7,283 nucleotides of DNA from Acidobacteriota bacterium (GTDB lineage: Bacteria > Acidobacteriota > Terriglobia > Terriglobales > Acidobacteriaceae), in assembly GCA_021801945.1 (NCBI GenBank), contig JAKABE010000159.1:1-7283 (forward strand). Direction: 5' to 3'. The position numbers and the translations under genes are program-made. This document shows, piece by piece, positions 6,640 to 7,283 of the stretch. Each line of letters starts with the position of its first letter. The first letter of the stretch is position 1. Below the pieces are notes generated by a model. The model did no database searches and was not told where the DNA came from. It saw only the letters and a program-made list of their open reading frames with translations.

Positions 6640-6845
6640 GGACGGTTCCTCCGGGGCAGTGGCCGTGAAGGCCTATTGTAGTCCGGCGCGGCCCACACCC
6701 GCGGCCGTTGGCCGGCTCGCGGCCGGATTCCCCTTCCATAGACAATGCGCCTGCCCGAGTCTGCATGCCGGATTCGCCTCTTTGAGCCTCGCCTGTTATG
6801 GTCAGGGAGGAACCTTGCATGAATCCTCCTTAGGACCTCTCGGGT
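6640..6845. promoter_or_regulatory. Divergent promoter region between the GH172 gene and the Nramp-like gene
   Basis: This 206-bp gap must drive transcription both ways unless the GH172 gene is read from elsewhere. The sure element is the GH172 ribosome binding site (complement of 6646-6652). Toward the transporter, a GGGAGG, a four-codon ORF and an inverted repeat occur at 6804-6833. I found no -35/-10 pair that I would defend. Confidence 0.4.
6804..6833 (+). promoter_or_regulatory. Candidate leader mini-ORF with a self-pairing Shine-Dalgarno upstream of the transporter
   Basis: GGGAGG (6805-6810) is eight bases before ATGAATCCTCCTTAG (6819-6833), which encodes Met-Asn-Pro-Pro-stop in the same frame as the transporter, 12 bases before its ATG. 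AGGGAGGA (6804-6811) can pair with TCCTCCTT (6824-6831), 8 bp including one G-U, with the mini-ORF start in the loop. The Shine-Dalgarno could thus be masked by the Pro codons, and translation of the mini-ORF would open the stem. It may be chance, or the true ancestral start now ended by TAG. Confidence 0.3.
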
Positions 6846-7283
6846 ATGTGGAAGCGCTGGCGAATCCGGATCTTGATCTTTCTGGCTGTTCTCGGTCCCG
6901 GATTCATTACCGCCAATGTCGATAACGACTCCGGCGGCATCTTCACTTACTCCCAGGCCGGCGCGCAATACGGTTACAAACTGCTCTGGACCATGATTCC
7001 CATCACCATCGCGCTGATCGTGGTACAGGAAATGTGTGCGCGCATGGGGGTCGTCACGGGCAAAGGTCTGAGCGACCTGATCCGCGAAGAGTTCGGCCTC
7101 AGGCTAACCTTTGTCCTGATGGTCCTGCTGGTGGTGGTCAACTACACCAACGTGGTCACCGAGTTCATCGGCATCGCCGGCTCCTTGCACCTGTTTCACC
7201 TGGCTAAATTCATCTCTGTCCCCATTTGCGCCCTGCTGGTGTGGGCGCTCGTACTGCGAGGCGATTACAAGAGCACGGAAAAG
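6846..7283 (+). CDS. Nramp/SLC11-family divalent metal transporter with divergent metal site (N-terminal part)
   Basis: Only the first 146 of about 400-440 expected residues are visible; the gene leaves at the right edge. Its segment 17-48 (G-P-G-F-I ... Q-A-G-A-Q-Y-G-Y-K-L-L-W) aligns without gaps to the TM1 region of Mn2+ transporter MntH as I remember it. T71-G-K-G-L and E106-F-I-G-I are also family landmarks. Hydrophobic segments are about 9-34, 45-66, 86-112 and 121-138. In TM1 the metal-binding motif DPGN reads D28-S29-G30-G31, keeping the Asp but losing Pro and the metal-binding Asn. In TM3 the Asp three residues before the conserved Glu, part of the proton path in studied Nramps, is V103. 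This points to a separate Nramp-related clade with altered ion choice or coupling, and Mg2+ is one possibility. ATG 6846 has AGGA ten bases upstream. The transporter call is secure; the ion is not. Confidence 0.92.
   Translation, partial: MWKRWRIRILIFLAVLGPGFITANVDNDSGGIFTYSQAGAQYGYKLLWTMIPITIALIVVQEMCARMGVVTGKGLSDLIREEFGLRLTFVLMVLLVVVNYTNVVTEFIGIAGSLHLFHLAKFISVPICALLVWALVLRGDYKSTEK

Noticed and set aside
6584..6925. A 113-codon plus-strand frame spanning the divergent region and the transporter start
   Set aside because: It overlaps the Tat signal region in antisense and the transporter in another frame, with no motif of its own.

Overview
The window is GC-rich bacterial chromosome (about 60% G+C by eye). 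Gene content suggests an Acidobacteriota-like soil or sediment bacterium: an RsbW/RsbV-type switch pair, a PRC-MgtE_N-CBS protein, a long nitronate-monooxygenase-like flavoenzyme, a Tat-exported DUF2961/GH172 protein and an Nramp relative with a D-S-G-G metal-site motif. This taxonomic call is an inference from gene types and is only moderately secure. No rRNA, tRNA, CRISPR array, transposase or integrase was seen.

Left part (1-859, minus strand): a serine-kinase/anti-sigma ATPase (859-419), then a STAS anti-anti-sigma protein (297 to the left edge, truncated). Together they form a partner-switching module. The STAS gene has a strong ribosome binding site and a plausible promoter of its own in the 121-bp gap. 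Positions 860-1313 form a 454-bp divergent region without a convincing gene.

Middle part (1314-5103, plus strand): a soluble cation-sensor-like protein with two PRC-like modules, an MgtE N domain and a CBS pair but no membrane channel (1314-2570); an FMN-dependent NMO/PfaD-like oxidoreductase with a Cys-containing C-terminal extension (2703-4196); and a small exported protein rich in Gln and Arg (4450-5103).

Right part: a Tat-exported DUF2961/GH172 candidate glycoside hydrolase on the minus strand (6639-5452), whose stop codon lies inside a strong hairpin. Divergent from it is the start of an Nramp/SLC11-family transporter (6846 to the right edge, truncated). The DPGN metal-site motif reads DSGG in this transporter, and an Asp on the proton path is Val.

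The most interesting reading is functional. The MgtE_N/CBS protein without a channel and the Nramp-like membrane protein with an altered metal site could be the sensor and the transport halves of one divalent-cation (perhaps Mg2+) system, here separated by about 4.3 kb of other genes. The transporter is preceded by a tiny ORF (Met-Asn-Pro-Pro-stop) with a strong Shine-Dalgarno that can pair with the Pro codons, which could be a translational control element. Both ideas are hypotheses that the sequence permits but does not prove.
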